NCBI GenBank assembly: GCA_963170055.1
Contig: CAUJGJ010000397.1
Coordinates: forward strand, 546,001 to 610,000
Source: Halisarca cf. caerulea
Lineage: Eukaryota > Porifera > Demospongiae > Chondrillida > Halisarcidae
Direction: 5' to 3'
Length of the DNA stretch: 64,000 nt
Below are positions 55,418-64,000 of this stretch, one piece after another; the stretch's first letter is position 1; the number at the start of each line of letters is the position of its first letter. The notes under the pieces were generated by a model. The model did not search any database. It had not been told where the DNA came from and worked only from the letters and a program-made list of their open reading frames with translations. The position numbers were made by a program, and so were the translations under genes.

Positions 55418-56614
55418 TATCTTTCTCTCTCGAATAAATCGATCTCTAAGTGACTTCCATTTCTTCTGGCATTCTTCAATCGTAAATGGAGTGTCGCTTG
55501 CAGCAATGTCGGCGTTCATCACCTTTACCACCTCAACCCACGCATTTTCCCTCATCCGCTGCTCCTTGTGGGCCGGGTGCTTTGCTTCCCATAGACAAGG
55601 AAACTTCTGCACAGCGTCAATTAGCTTTTCTTCTTTCACCGTACTGCGCTGGCTTCTCGGACGTTTGCTAGCAGAAGAGACATGTGTTTCTGACACCATT
55701 TCTGTCACGTGAAACATAGTTCTACGCACAAAATTGACGCGTGAGTAGGAACCTTCTCTACCGACGCATGCGTCAGAAGCGTTCAACGCATTCACATGCG
55801 TAGCGTGTTCACAATTTGGCGCACGCATACAATTTGCGTTGACGCATGTCAGTGCGTCATATTGTGAACCAGGCTTAAGGCTGGTTCACAAAATTCCGCA
55901 AGGGCACGCAAATTGGTCTGCAAACAAAACGCGACCAACTCGCAAGTTCACCACTCCACTATTCGCGGCAATTTGCTCGACTAGAAATGGTTTCTATTCT
56001 TGCGAATGTTCGCAAGCGAATTTGCAATAATGTACGTTTATACGCGTTGACCACGTATTTTTTTCAAGGTGTTGGTAGAAATGGCAGAGAGGAACGGATC
56101 AGGTAAAGCGACTTCTTGGACTCTTCCCAAAGACGAGTGTCTCATAGACACTGTAGAAAGTTTCCCAATAGTGTGGGATTCGCTTTCCAAGTCCTTTAAG
56201 GACACCGGCGGGCGGGACAATGCATGGCAAAAGATTGCAGAATTGGTGAGTGCTGCTCTTGTATGCAGTGGAATGAATGCATGCCGTTAAGTGCTTGCAT
56301 TTGTCTTTGTCACAGGTGGGTCAAAGTGCGGACGAATGTAGGAAGTGCTGGAAGGGCCTAAGAGATACCTTGGCAAAAGAATTGAAAAAAAACAAAGGAT
56401 AAGAAAAAGAGTGGAGATGCGGGGCCTGAATTTGTGTCCACTTGGGTGTACTTTAAAAGGATGCTTTTTATTAAAGACTACATCAAACCAAGACAGTAAA
56501 ACCCCTTTCACATGGACTTATCAGAATCCGGGTCGAATTCGGAATTGACCCGAATGAAAATGGGCCTGACCCGGATTGCTTTCACATGGATACGTTTGTA
56601 TATTGCGGTTAAAA

Positions 56615-57877
56615 ATGGCGCTTCGTTTAGAGATTTTGCTTCTGCTTCTTGTTCTGTGTTTCAGAATACGGCGTTGCCGTCTTCAACTTGCTAGAAGGCG
56701 TAGAATAGCTTGATTATGATTTTTAGTGCTTGCTACGGAATTAATAGATCAGGGGCGGCTTCTGGCCGCTCATACACTTCTTGCATGCCGCATTGTGGAC
56801 GGAGCTACTGTCGAGCCTCACTCCTGGGTAAGAACGAGGTCAAGAGCTTTTTTTCCTGGAATTGTAAGCACTTGGGATGGCACACAGTTTAAAGAAAACT
56901 TTCGAGTGAGCAGGGACACGTTTCGTTACTTGTGCTCCGAGTTACAACCCTTGTTGGAGAAAAGGCACAATATCAGGGCACCTCTTTCGGTACAACAACG
57001 CGTAGCATTAATGTTATGGAGGCTTGGAACGACTGTGGAGTACAGGACGATTAGTCATCTCTCTGGTGTGGGTCTTTCCAGTGTATGTGTCATTGTGCAT
57101 GAAGTCTGTGAAGCAATTGTCACCAGATTGGGTCAGAGATATATAAAAATACCTCAAGGAGAGGATATCCTCCAAGTTGTTGATGGTTTTCTCAGTCGAT
57201 GGCAGTTTCCACAGTGTGCAGGAGCTCTAGATGGGACCCACATTCCTATTCTTGCACCTGCTGAGAACCACACAGATTATTTTAATCGGAAAGGGTTCCA
57301 TTCTGTAGTCATGCAGGCACTTGTCGACTACCGTTATAGATTTATGGACATATACATTGGGTGGCCGGGAAGTGTTCACAATGCTAGGGTGCTTACAAAC
57401 TCTGCTTTGTTTTCAAAAGGTGAGACAGAAACACTTCTGCCCAACTTCTCAATAAATATCAATGGATGTAATGTACCCTTGGTGATTTTGGGCGACCCAG
57501 CATACCCACTGCTCTCTTGGCTTATGAAAGGATATCCGGAAAGTGGAAATTCCACTCAGAAGCAACATAATTTCAACTATCGTCTCAGCAGACCACGTTT
57601 TGTTGTGGAAAATGCTTTTGGACGGCTAAAAGGGAGGTGGAAGTGCCTCTCAAAAAGGAATGATACAAGCATCAGATTTTTATCCAACTTGATAGCTGCT
57701 TGCTGCATCTTGCACAATTTGTGTGAAGTACATGGAGATACTTTTGATGAGCAATGGATCCAAAACAACATTGAAGTTCCTAGTCACAAAACACCCACAC
57801 CTACACCACCAAATCATGTGGGAATTCACAGTCCTGATCGCATTCGTAACGCCCTTGCTGATTATCTGGATGAATAG
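56615..57877 (+). pseudogene. Harbinger (H3) transposase with early stops and a lost catalytic Asp
   Basis: ATG 56615 opens MALRLEILLLLLVLCFRIRR in the same frame as the long body that starts near 56726, but two TGA codons close together (about 56711 and 56717) separate them. The body has a helix-turn-helix region near VEYRTISHLSGVGLSSVCVI, Asp in GALDGTHIPI and Glu in FVVENAFGRL. The second catalytic site reads GWPGSVHNARVL, where the family has HDAR, so Asp is replaced by Asn. [14 protein letters not shown] is intact. The end is DRIRNALADYLDE. It should be inactive even if the N-terminus were restored by splicing. Confidence 0.8.
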
Positions 57878-58103
57878 CATTTTGACAGTAACTCACATTG
57901 TCAAATATATAACAATTTATTACAAATTGGATGAGCAGGATACAATAATGATGTTAAATTAATAATAAAAGGAAAATTAATAATGATAACTGCACACAAG
58001 TACCTAGTAAAACTATACACAGTGACATAAATACGTATAATAAATGCTAATAATATTAATATTGTAACTGCGTGTCCTACAAACAAGAAAATGTTAGCAG
58101 TCA

Positions 58104-61100
58104 CAGGGGCGGCGGAACAAGGGGGGCAGGGGGGGCTTAAGCCCCTCCACTCTGCAGAATAGAGGGGCATAGCCCCCCCACTTTAATCCAACACTGAAAA
58201 AAAAAAACTATCCAGAATTATCAAAGTTGGATACTTGGCCAAAGGACCTTTGATATATATATTACTAGGAATAATACAAACTAAATAATAATTAGTAATA
58301 TGAGTAGTTTACCTCAAAATACTCCAATCTCGAAAGCGAACACTATGGAATTATTGTTCCCGTGTATGGAACTGCCATTTTATTCAATACGAAATCCGCC
58401 ATTTTGATTCGTTGAAGGCGCGCACGCATGGAAGACTATGGCAAAGCGGCCAGTTTAACAAGATTTACTTGCGCTGTGGTCAAAGGGAAATAGCGTTAAC
58501 GAAGGGACTGCGAAGAGGAATAAGGAAGATATCCATAACTGTGAAGTGTCTAGCAGCACTAGCAATGTGGTAGAAGATCTCAGTCTTTCAGATTCTGAAG
58601 AAGTTGACTCAGCAGTGGAAGACAATACACCCAAAGACTGTGCACATGAAACTGCTCAGAATAGATCCCAATCTGTAGCAACTCCATCTGAATGCACAAG
58701 ACAATGCTGTTCCACTGATGAGATGGCTTATCAACCAACAGACAAAGCTATACTAGCAGGATTGGCAGCAAAGAAGACAAACTTCCAACCTAATTGGTAT
58801 CAGCAGTATTCTTGGCTAACCATCTGTACAACTCAACAAAAGGCATTCTGCCTTTACTGCAGGTGGGCTACAAAGCAGAAGGTAATCACATTTAGCAAAC
58901 TGGGAGACAAGGCATTCACTGAAAGTGGATTCTCAAACTGGAAAAAAGGGCTTGAAAAATTCAAGGTGCATGATGGATCCCATTCTCACAGAGAAGCTAA
59001 ACTAAAGTGGTCAGCTCGCGGGAAGCAAACCATTGCTGTACAATTAAATTCACAAATGGAGCAACTTCAAAGGGATCGCAGGGAGGGTCTGTTGGCACAG
59101 TTGGCAGGAATACGCTTTCTTGCACGTCAAGGTCTTGCTTTGCGAGGGCATGGCCCATCAGAAGGCAACTTGAATCAGTTGCTACTGATGCAGAGTAATA
59201 CCAATGTTATAGTTAAAAAGTGGATCAAAGAGAATAGTTACACTTCACATGATGCAGTGACTGAGCAGATTTGTATACTAGGTCAGACATTGTTGCGCAC
59301 TCTTCTAGCAAAAATGAAAGAAGGAATTGGCCCAACATGGTACTCTATTATTGCTGATGAGGCCACAGATGTTGTCAACAGTGAACAGTTAAATCTTTCC
59401 ATTCGTTGGGTAGATGATAGCTACGAGATACGTGAAGATCCTGTAGGCCTCTTCAGGGTGCCTGACACGAAGGCAGAGACTCTGTTCACCGTAATCAAGG
59501 ACATCCTTTTACGATGTAATCTCCCACTACAGCTATGCCGTGGACAGGCGTATGATGGAGCGGCGAACATGCAAGGGAAAATATCAGGAGTAGCAACACG
59601 ATTTAAGATGGAATGCCCTGCTGCAGTTGCAATTCATTGTTGTGCTCATTCCTTGAATTTATGCCTGCAAGATATCGGAAGGAAACTGATCTGTCTGAGA
59701 GATGCCCTGGACACAGTCAGGGAGATTACCAACCTAATTTGTTTTTCTCCCAAGAGGACAACTTTATTCTCATCCCTGCTGCAGCAAGCCAGTACCCCAG
59801 AGTCTGCTGTAAGGCTTAAACCATTATGTCCAACACGCTGGACAGCACGTACAGGTGCTGTGAATGCCATCATCAAGGATTATGGCATTTTACTAGAAGC
59901 TTTGGAAGAAATCCAGCAAACTACACGTGACGACCATGGCTTGAAGGCTGGTGGCTTATTACATGCCTTAAACCAATTCAGTACACTATTCGGCCTAAAG
60001 TTAAGTCATCTTTTATACAGTGCTGCAGAAACTGTCTCCCTAACCCTGCAAAGAAAGGATATCACACTGCAAGATGCCCTATGTGCAGTTGAAGTTGCCA
60101 CATCATATTATAGGCGACTTCGGTCAGAAGAAGAATTTGATCAATTTTATGACAGGACGGTTGTACTAGCAGAAGATTACCACATTGGACAGCCAGTATT
60201 ACCTAGAAATAGACGAAGGCCGGCACGGTTGGATGGTGGAAGTGCTCAGCATACGTTTCCTACTCCAAAAGCTTATTTTCGCCAGATGTACTTTGAGGCA
60301 TGTGATCTTCTTACTGGTGCTTTGAAGGAGAGATTCAGCAGTCAGCGCGTTTCATCCGTATTGGTATTGGAGACTATATTATTAAGGGCAGCAAATGGTG
60401 AGGACTGTGATAGCCAAATTAAGGAATTGCAGGCAACCTGCTTTAAGGATGATTTTTCCCCATCTGATTTGGCCAAGCATCTACCACTTCTGCAGGATGT
60501 CATCAAGAAGGGAACCCCCATGGTAAAGAGAGTTACATCCATTAACACTATATGTGAAGCACTCAATTCCTGTAAATTGTACAAGGACATGTTGCCCTCA
60601 GTACACAATCTTTTACGATTGTACCTTACCATCCCTCTATCATCTGCCACATCAGAGAGAGCATTTTCAGCCCTCAGACGTATATTAACCTATTTGCGAT
60701 CCACAATGACTGAACAAAGACTGAATAACTGCCTACTCCTGCATGTTCACAAGGACTTGACCGACTCACTTGACTTAGTAAATGCAGCCAAAGAATTTAC
60801 AGCTAAGAATAGTGACTGTAGGAAATTCTTTGGACACTTTCAATAGTAATATGTATTATGATCGCTGCTTATCACATTGTGTGTGTTATGTATGATGTAT
60901 TTGATGTGTGTTCTATGATTATAATTAAATAACGTATACGTTAATTAAGCATAAGGCCTATGCACCTATTGAGGCTTCCATGAATGCATGACATTGTGTT
61001 TATTCTTCATAAAGTGCAGTTAACAGTTAGCAGAGTAATTCAACAAACTGACCTCAATTTGTGGCAAACTATCAAGGTTGCACTACTTACAGGAAATTTC

Positions 61101-61183
61101 CATTACAGTTACTATTTTAGGACTAGACCTAGTTGGGCAGAATCCAGAGCCCCCCCACTTTGCAACATGTGCCGCCGCCCCTG
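58104..61183. mobile_element. hAT transposon (hAT-C), inserted in the H3 accessory gene
   Basis: The termini are CAGGGGCGGCGG at 58104 and complement ending at 61183. Further in, both ends share CCCCCCCACTTT-like phrases. The 8 bases outside (AGCAGTCA left, AGTCAGCA right) do not match well, so the target duplication is uncertain. 3080 bp with a single long transposase frame. Confidence 0.8.
58546..60846 (+). CDS. hAT-C transposase (ZMYM1-like), long uninterrupted frame
   Basis: 766 codons from 58546, but that first codon is GTG and the frame is open back to about 58459 without an ATG. The first in-frame ATG is 58723 (707 aa). An upstream exon or a start-region indel is possible (ATG 58441 lies in another frame). 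Domains: acidic N-terminus, TTF-type zinc finger (WLTICTTQQKAFCLYC ... HSHREAKLKW, about 85-145), catalytic region 1 WYSIIADEATDVVNSEQ (about 265-281), region 2 GQAYDGAANMQGKISG (about 330), AIHCCAHSLNLCL, and the C-terminal dimerisation domain IPLSSATSERAFSALRRI (about 700). No internal stop. This is the best-preserved hAT in the window and may be recently active. Confidence 0.85.
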   Translation: MSSSTSNVVEDLSLSDSEEVDSAVEDNTPKDCAHETAQNRSQSVATPSECTRQCCSTDEMAYQPTDKAILAGLAAKKTNFQPNWYQQYSWLTICTTQQKAFCLYCRWATKQKVITFSKLGDKAFTESGFSNWKKGLEKFKVHDGSHSHREAKLKWSARGKQTIAVQLNSQMEQLQRDRREGLLAQLAGIRFLARQGLALRGHGPSEGNLNQLLLMQSNTNVIVKKWIKENSYTSHDAVTEQICILGQTLLRTLLAKMKEGIGPTWYSIIADEATDVVNSEQLNLSIRWVDDSYEIREDPVGLFRVPDTKAETLFTVIKDILLRCNLPLQLCRGQAYDGAANMQGKISGVATRFKMECPAAVAIHCCAHSLNLCLQDIGRKLICLRDALDTVREITNLICFSPKRTTLFSSLLQQASTPESAVRLKPLCPTRWTARTGAVNAIIKDYGILLEALEEIQQTTRDDHGLKAGGLLHALNQFSTLFGLKLSHLLYSAAETVSLTLQRKDITLQDALCAVEVATSYYRRLRSEEEFDQFYDRTVVLAEDYHIGQPVLPRNRRRPARLDGGSAQHTFPTPKAYFRQMYFEACDLLTGALKERFSSQRVSSVLVLETILLRAANGEDCDSQIKELQATCFKDDFSPSDLAKHLPLLQDVIKKGTPMVKRVTSINTICEALNSCKLYKDMLPSVHNLLRLYLTIPLSSATSERAFSALRRILTYLRSTMTEQRLNNCLLLHVHKDLTDSLDLVNAAKEFTAKNSDCRKFFGHFQ

Positions 61184-62368
61184 AGTCAGCATCGAATTCT
61201 GAGTCCAGAGAAGCTGGTGGGGACGATGCCTCTGGGGGTGGAATTTGTCCCGGTGGAGGCATCTGCTGCTGCCAAGGGTTGTACCCTGATGGTGGTATCT
61301 GCCCTTGTGATGGAGGAATTTGCTCTGGCGATGGAGGTGGAGCCATATGCTGCCACCAAGTGTTGTAGCCTGGTGGAAGATGTGCAGAGGCCTGGGGCAT
61401 GGCTTGGGGACCCAACTGATATGATGGCCCTGGAACAGCAGGTGGAGGTTGAAGTCTAGCAATCATGGTAGACATTAGCTCCAAAAACTTATCATTTTGC
61501 ACTTTCTCTTCTTCCCTAGCCTTTTCATCATTACGTACAGATTCTTTGATTAGGTCGACTAGCATTTTTTTGTGTCTTCTTGCTGCTTACTGAGCTTTTC
61601 AAATGAAGCATGCACATCACGCTGGGCCTTTTCCATTTTTGTGGCCTTCCGTTTCCGAGAAGGATTTCTACTCAATGGAGTGGCTGTGGTCCTGGTGCTT
61701 ACAGAAGTTGTGGTGGCGGTGGTGGTGATGGAGGTGGTGGTGGTGGTGGCAGATTCCATGTTGCTGCTTGTGGTAGCAACTATGGCAGTAACTGTAGCAA
61801 CACTCACTGTGGTTGAGGTAGGCCTAGGAGCAGAAGTGCTAATAGAGGTCGCAGGAGTAGAAATGGTGGAATGTGGGGTACTGATTTCCAGTGAATTATC
61901 ACCTGGTCCACTAACCACTACAGAATCTGTCTCCTCCGTCTCAGGCCTTGAAGTTTCCTCACTCTGAAGGGATGTTGGGGTTTCTGATCTTGATGACGAT
62001 GTACTAGTACTGATATCGAAAAGACCAACGGGATTAACCGAGGGGCGCTTTCTCATCAACTTATGTATGGGGTCGAACCACTTCTAATCACCCCACAATT
62101 CGATTTCTTCATCCGAATCAACCCCTACACCACTCTTTCTGAGCTTGTCCACGATGTCTTTATATTTCTTTTTCAACGCTTTGATTTTGTCCCTGCACTG
62201 CTTCACCGTTCTTCGAACTCCTTGCCTACCGAGGGTATCTGAGATTGCCTGAAATACAGCATCATTTCGGTAAGACGTCGAAAGTTGCCGCTGGATCAAT
62301 TTGCTCGACCAAATCTCCAAGAGAGCCTTGATTTCAGAATCTTGCCAAGTCGCACCTCTGTCGGCCAT
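61184..62368 (-). pseudogene. Harbinger (H3) Myb/SANT-like accessory gene, three lesions
   Basis: ATG 62368: MADRGATWQDSEIKALLEIW ... VKQCRDKIKALKKKYKDIVDKLR is a Myb/SANT-like domain (Myb_DNA-bind_4 style). After EEIELWGD an in-frame TAG at about 62081 interrupts a frame that continues KWFDPIHKLMRKR. A serine/threonine-rich linker follows. At an A7 run (61566-61572) the frame shifts by one before MLVDLIKESVRNDEK, an expected coiled helix, and a proline/glutamine-rich tail (PPPGQIPPPEA). hAT-C then cuts the tail at 61183. The order of these lesions is unknown. Confidence 0.75.
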
Positions 62369-63094
62369 ATTTAATCCTGATTCGAACTAGGGTCTGAAGG
62401 AGGGCTCGACCCGCTTTTATATCCGGGGTCAGCCTGCGCGTGTGAAAGGTGTAATCCGGATTCGATCCGGATTTGACCCGAATGTAACCTGCATATTTTG
62501 TTCCATGTGAAAGGGGTTTAAGTCGGTCTTTCGATGTGCATGCAAATGTAATCCATGCATTGTTGCCATATAGAACTACTTCAAACTATGACAGAAAGAG
62601 AAGTCTTGAGGAAAGGTATTTCTATGCATGGTATTGACTTATCATTATGAAGCATGTTGTTATGTGTAATGTTCAATTCCATTTCAGTATTGACTTAGAA
62701 GATGAAACAAATGAATCTGAGGAACAATCAGAGATTGGGCCTGATAAAACACCCCCAGTCCTCGGACTTCAGCCACCCCTGCCCCGGATGTAAACGTTTG
62801 CCTGGAAATTGCAGACTGGCTCAAAAGCTTTCCTCGGCACAAGAACGCCTTTGCCAAAATGCGCATACAGCAGGTCTTACATGAAGTGGAGTTTGGGGGA
62901 GAAACAGAAATTGCACCCCCTGTGCACTTTCCCTACGTGCCGCCAACTTCTGAACCTTTTAATGGCCAATATTAATTATGCCACCAACTTTTGAACCTCT
63001 TTACTGGCCCATATTAATCCTTTAGTATTACTTATTGTACTTATGCCAGTGATTTCATTGTGTTCGACGAATGTGGTTCAGCTGCCAGGAGATG

Positions 63095-63114
63095 CCCCCC
63101 CCCCCCCCCCCCCC
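63095..63114 (+). repeat. Homopolymer C20
   Basis: A run of about 20 C, between the end of the H4 accessory gene and the end of the H4 transposase. Length may be unreliable in any read technology. Confidence 0.9.
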
Positions 63115-63218
63115 AGGGCTGACCAAGTAGTCCCGGAAAGCTGCACGGTTGTCAGCTGCTGCTCTAGAATGCCTGCATTAGATTGAATCAAATACCAAGA
63201 ACATGATATAAGTGGAAA

Positions 63219-64000
63219 TTATGAATATAATGCATATATTATGTACCTATTGCTTCCGGTTGACGAAACAGGTTGCATGGTAGATGATGGTCCTTCATCT
63301 CTCCAGCTGCCTTGGACAACGTTGCCTCCTCCATCCTCCCCATCCACAAATCCAGGTGGACGATACCCTCCTGTGTTGGTAGTACGCAGAAAATTGTGGA
63401 GAGCAATTGCCGCTTTGGTGAATGTCACCACGTTCTCTGGCTTTGCAATGATTTGTCCTCTGAAGATCCTCCACCTGTACATGCAATGACATTGTCAATT
63501 TAAGTTTTTAAATGAAAAAAATGGGCAGCTACATATATATACCTTGCAGCAAGAATGCCAAAAGTGTTTTCAATTATTCTCCGTGCCCTGCTCAAACGGT
63601 AGTTAAAGATGGCTTGGTCATCTGTACACGAGTGCACAGTAAGGTTGTAATACAGTACAATAATTTTCAATGGAATCATGATTCTAACCTGGCAGACATC
63701 GCCCTGGGTATGGCCGCAGAAGATAGTTGTGCAGGGGAAACGCTTCATCTTCAACTATAACAAAGGGTAACTGGGGAGATGTAGTGCCCGGTAGAGGTGA
63801 AGGTTCCGTAAGGGTCAGGATGCCATCTGCCAAATCTTGGCCAAAGGCGGAGTTAGCTAAAGTGCCACCATCACTTTGCCGTCCGGCACCACCCACATCA
63901 ATTAATGTGAACCTACAAATTTAAATTGAACATGTATTAGATGAAGTTTAACATACAAAAGAAAGGGTCATTGTACTTGTAGTTGGCATCACAGATTGCC
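63219..64000 (-). CDS. Harbinger (H4) transposase, C-terminal exons (partial)
   Basis: At least four exons, read downward. The edge exon ends AICDANYK. The next (about 63913-63690) has [17 protein letters not shown], with the second catalytic Asp, and [15 protein letters not shown]. The third (about 63620-63546) has [22 protein letters not shown], with the catalytic Glu. The last (63474-63219) has [28 protein letters not shown] and the tail [20 protein letters not shown]. Introns show GT-AG signals. The first catalytic Asp and the N-terminus lie beyond the window. No lesion is visible in this part. Confidence 0.8.

Larger units (their letters stand above)
53931..55717 (-). pseudogene. Harbinger (H5) MADF/BESS accessory gene, split by a MITE
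   Basis: Exon 1 opens at ATG 55717 or 55699. It holds KEEKLIDAVQKFPCLWEAKH ... ECQKKWKSLRDRFIRERK, the MADF domain, and is cut at about 55420 by the TA-flanked element. It resumes at about 54648 in frame (TNQKSGDPDPPYKPSWELYDLL). Further exons near 54480-54415 (TEGNLEEFEGPGD) and 54320-53931 follow GT-AG signals. The last contains SEKRQKRKSEIDCDEVLLD, then an in-frame TGA near 54145, then DNARNKELDEEDHFASTVASSL, a BESS-like end. It was therefore killed both by insertion and by a nonsense change. Confidence 0.7.
53605..55874. mobile_element. Left-truncated PIF/Harbinger H5
   Basis: The right terminus is TTGTGAACCAGGC ending at 55874 (GCCTGGTTCACAA inward). No matching left end is found; the transposase is cut to its last exon and fused to repeat C. 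A MADF accessory gene remains on the minus strand. It abuts H4 through TTA. Confidence 0.65.
56500..62518. mobile_element. PIF/Harbinger H3, inserted in H4
   Basis: The termini are AACCCCTTTCACATGGA and complement, flanked by TAA (56497-56499, 62519-62521). 6019 bp, of which 3.08 kb is a nested hAT. It encodes a transposase (+) and a SANT-like accessory gene (-), both damaged. Confidence 0.9.
56081..62975 (+). pseudogene. Harbinger (H4) MADF/BESS accessory gene, split by H3
   Basis: ATG 56081: MAERNGSGKATSWTLPKDE, then CLIDTVESFPIVWDSL, the MADF start. Intron 56246-56315 is GT-AG. Exon 2 continues VGQSADECRKCWKGLRD. An indel in an A8 run near 56385 shifts the frame before KSGDAGPEFVSTWVYFKRML. 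The exon ends AAGACA at a GTAAGT donor, which H3 has broken. Exon 3 (62688) joins in phase as HIDLEDETNESEEQ. Near 62785 another frame change leads to VNVCLEIADWLKSF ... KMRIQQVLHEVEFG, a BESS-like end, stop 62975. Confidence 0.7.
55878..64000. mobile_element. PIF/Harbinger H4, split by H3 and running off the window
   Basis: The left terminus AGGCTGGTTCACAAAATTCC begins at 55878 after TTA (55875-55877). It carries a MADF accessory gene (+, exons at 56081-56245, 56316-56495 and 62688-62975) and a multi-exon transposase (-, 63219 to the window edge). H3 (56500-62518) lies in the accessory gene. The right end is outside the window. Confidence 0.8.

Noticed and set aside
58096..61191. 8-bp target duplication for hAT-C
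   Set aside because: AGCAGTCA and AGTCAGCA agree at only four positions; not claimed.
61572..61967. Plus-strand open frame rich in V/G (131 codons)
   Set aside because: Antisense shadow of the Ser/Thr-rich linker of the H3 accessory gene.
1..64000. tRNA, rRNA or riboswitch genes
   Set aside because: No cloverleaf with A/B box signals or conserved rRNA core stretches was found by eye; a tRNAscan/Infernal run would decide.

Overview
This window looks like repeat-rich DNA from an early-branching animal, most likely a demosponge. The inference rests on short GT-AG introns, AT-rich spacers full of TGCATGCA/TACGTACG-type words, many TG/CA arrays, and a mix of hAT, PIF/Harbinger, Crypton-like, gypsy and LINE sequences. 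The species cannot be fixed from the sequence alone. I see no bacterial-type operons, no CRISPR array and no tRNA or rRNA gene. Almost every protein-coding signal belongs to a mobile element or its relic; there is no clearly ordinary host gene.

Left part (1-16.9 kb): a frameshifted cysteine-rich CXC protein fragment; a 5'-truncated LINE carrying a hairpin-ended repeat (family A); a broken hAT transposase; and a DUF3987 P-loop gene split by a 5.3 kb DNA transposon (9605-14929). That transposon is the most notable object here. It has 27-bp inverted ends and a 9-10 bp target duplication. One gene of 11 exons on the minus strand reads through 1021 codons without a stop. A convergent 174-aa gene resembles HIRAN domains. 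I cannot place it in a named superfamily.

Middle part (16.9-43.6 kb): CA/TG arrays; a nest of three elements; a long perfect-looking hairpin followed by an intact Crypton-like tyrosine recombinase; a 26-bp minisatellite; a small protein with tandem SUMO-interaction-like motifs; members of hairpin-ended families A and B; a pair of inverted TG-rich modular repeats (called C here); a piggyBac-like MITE; and a gypsy retrotransposon with 5-bp target duplications. A complete Harbinger (H2) sits in the gypsy 5' LTR.

Right part (43.6-64 kb): Harbinger H1 inserted into repeat C; a hAT (49370-53359) inserted into a TG array; a truncated Harbinger H5 whose accessory gene carries a MITE within a MITE; and H5 abutting Harbinger H4. 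H4 is itself split by Harbinger H3, which landed in a splice donor. H3 in turn carries a hAT (58104-61183). H1, H2, H3 and H4 each pair a DDE transposase with a MADF or Myb/SANT-like accessory gene in opposite orientation, as the PIF/Harbinger family normally does. Target-site duplications allow the relative order of many insertions to be read directly.
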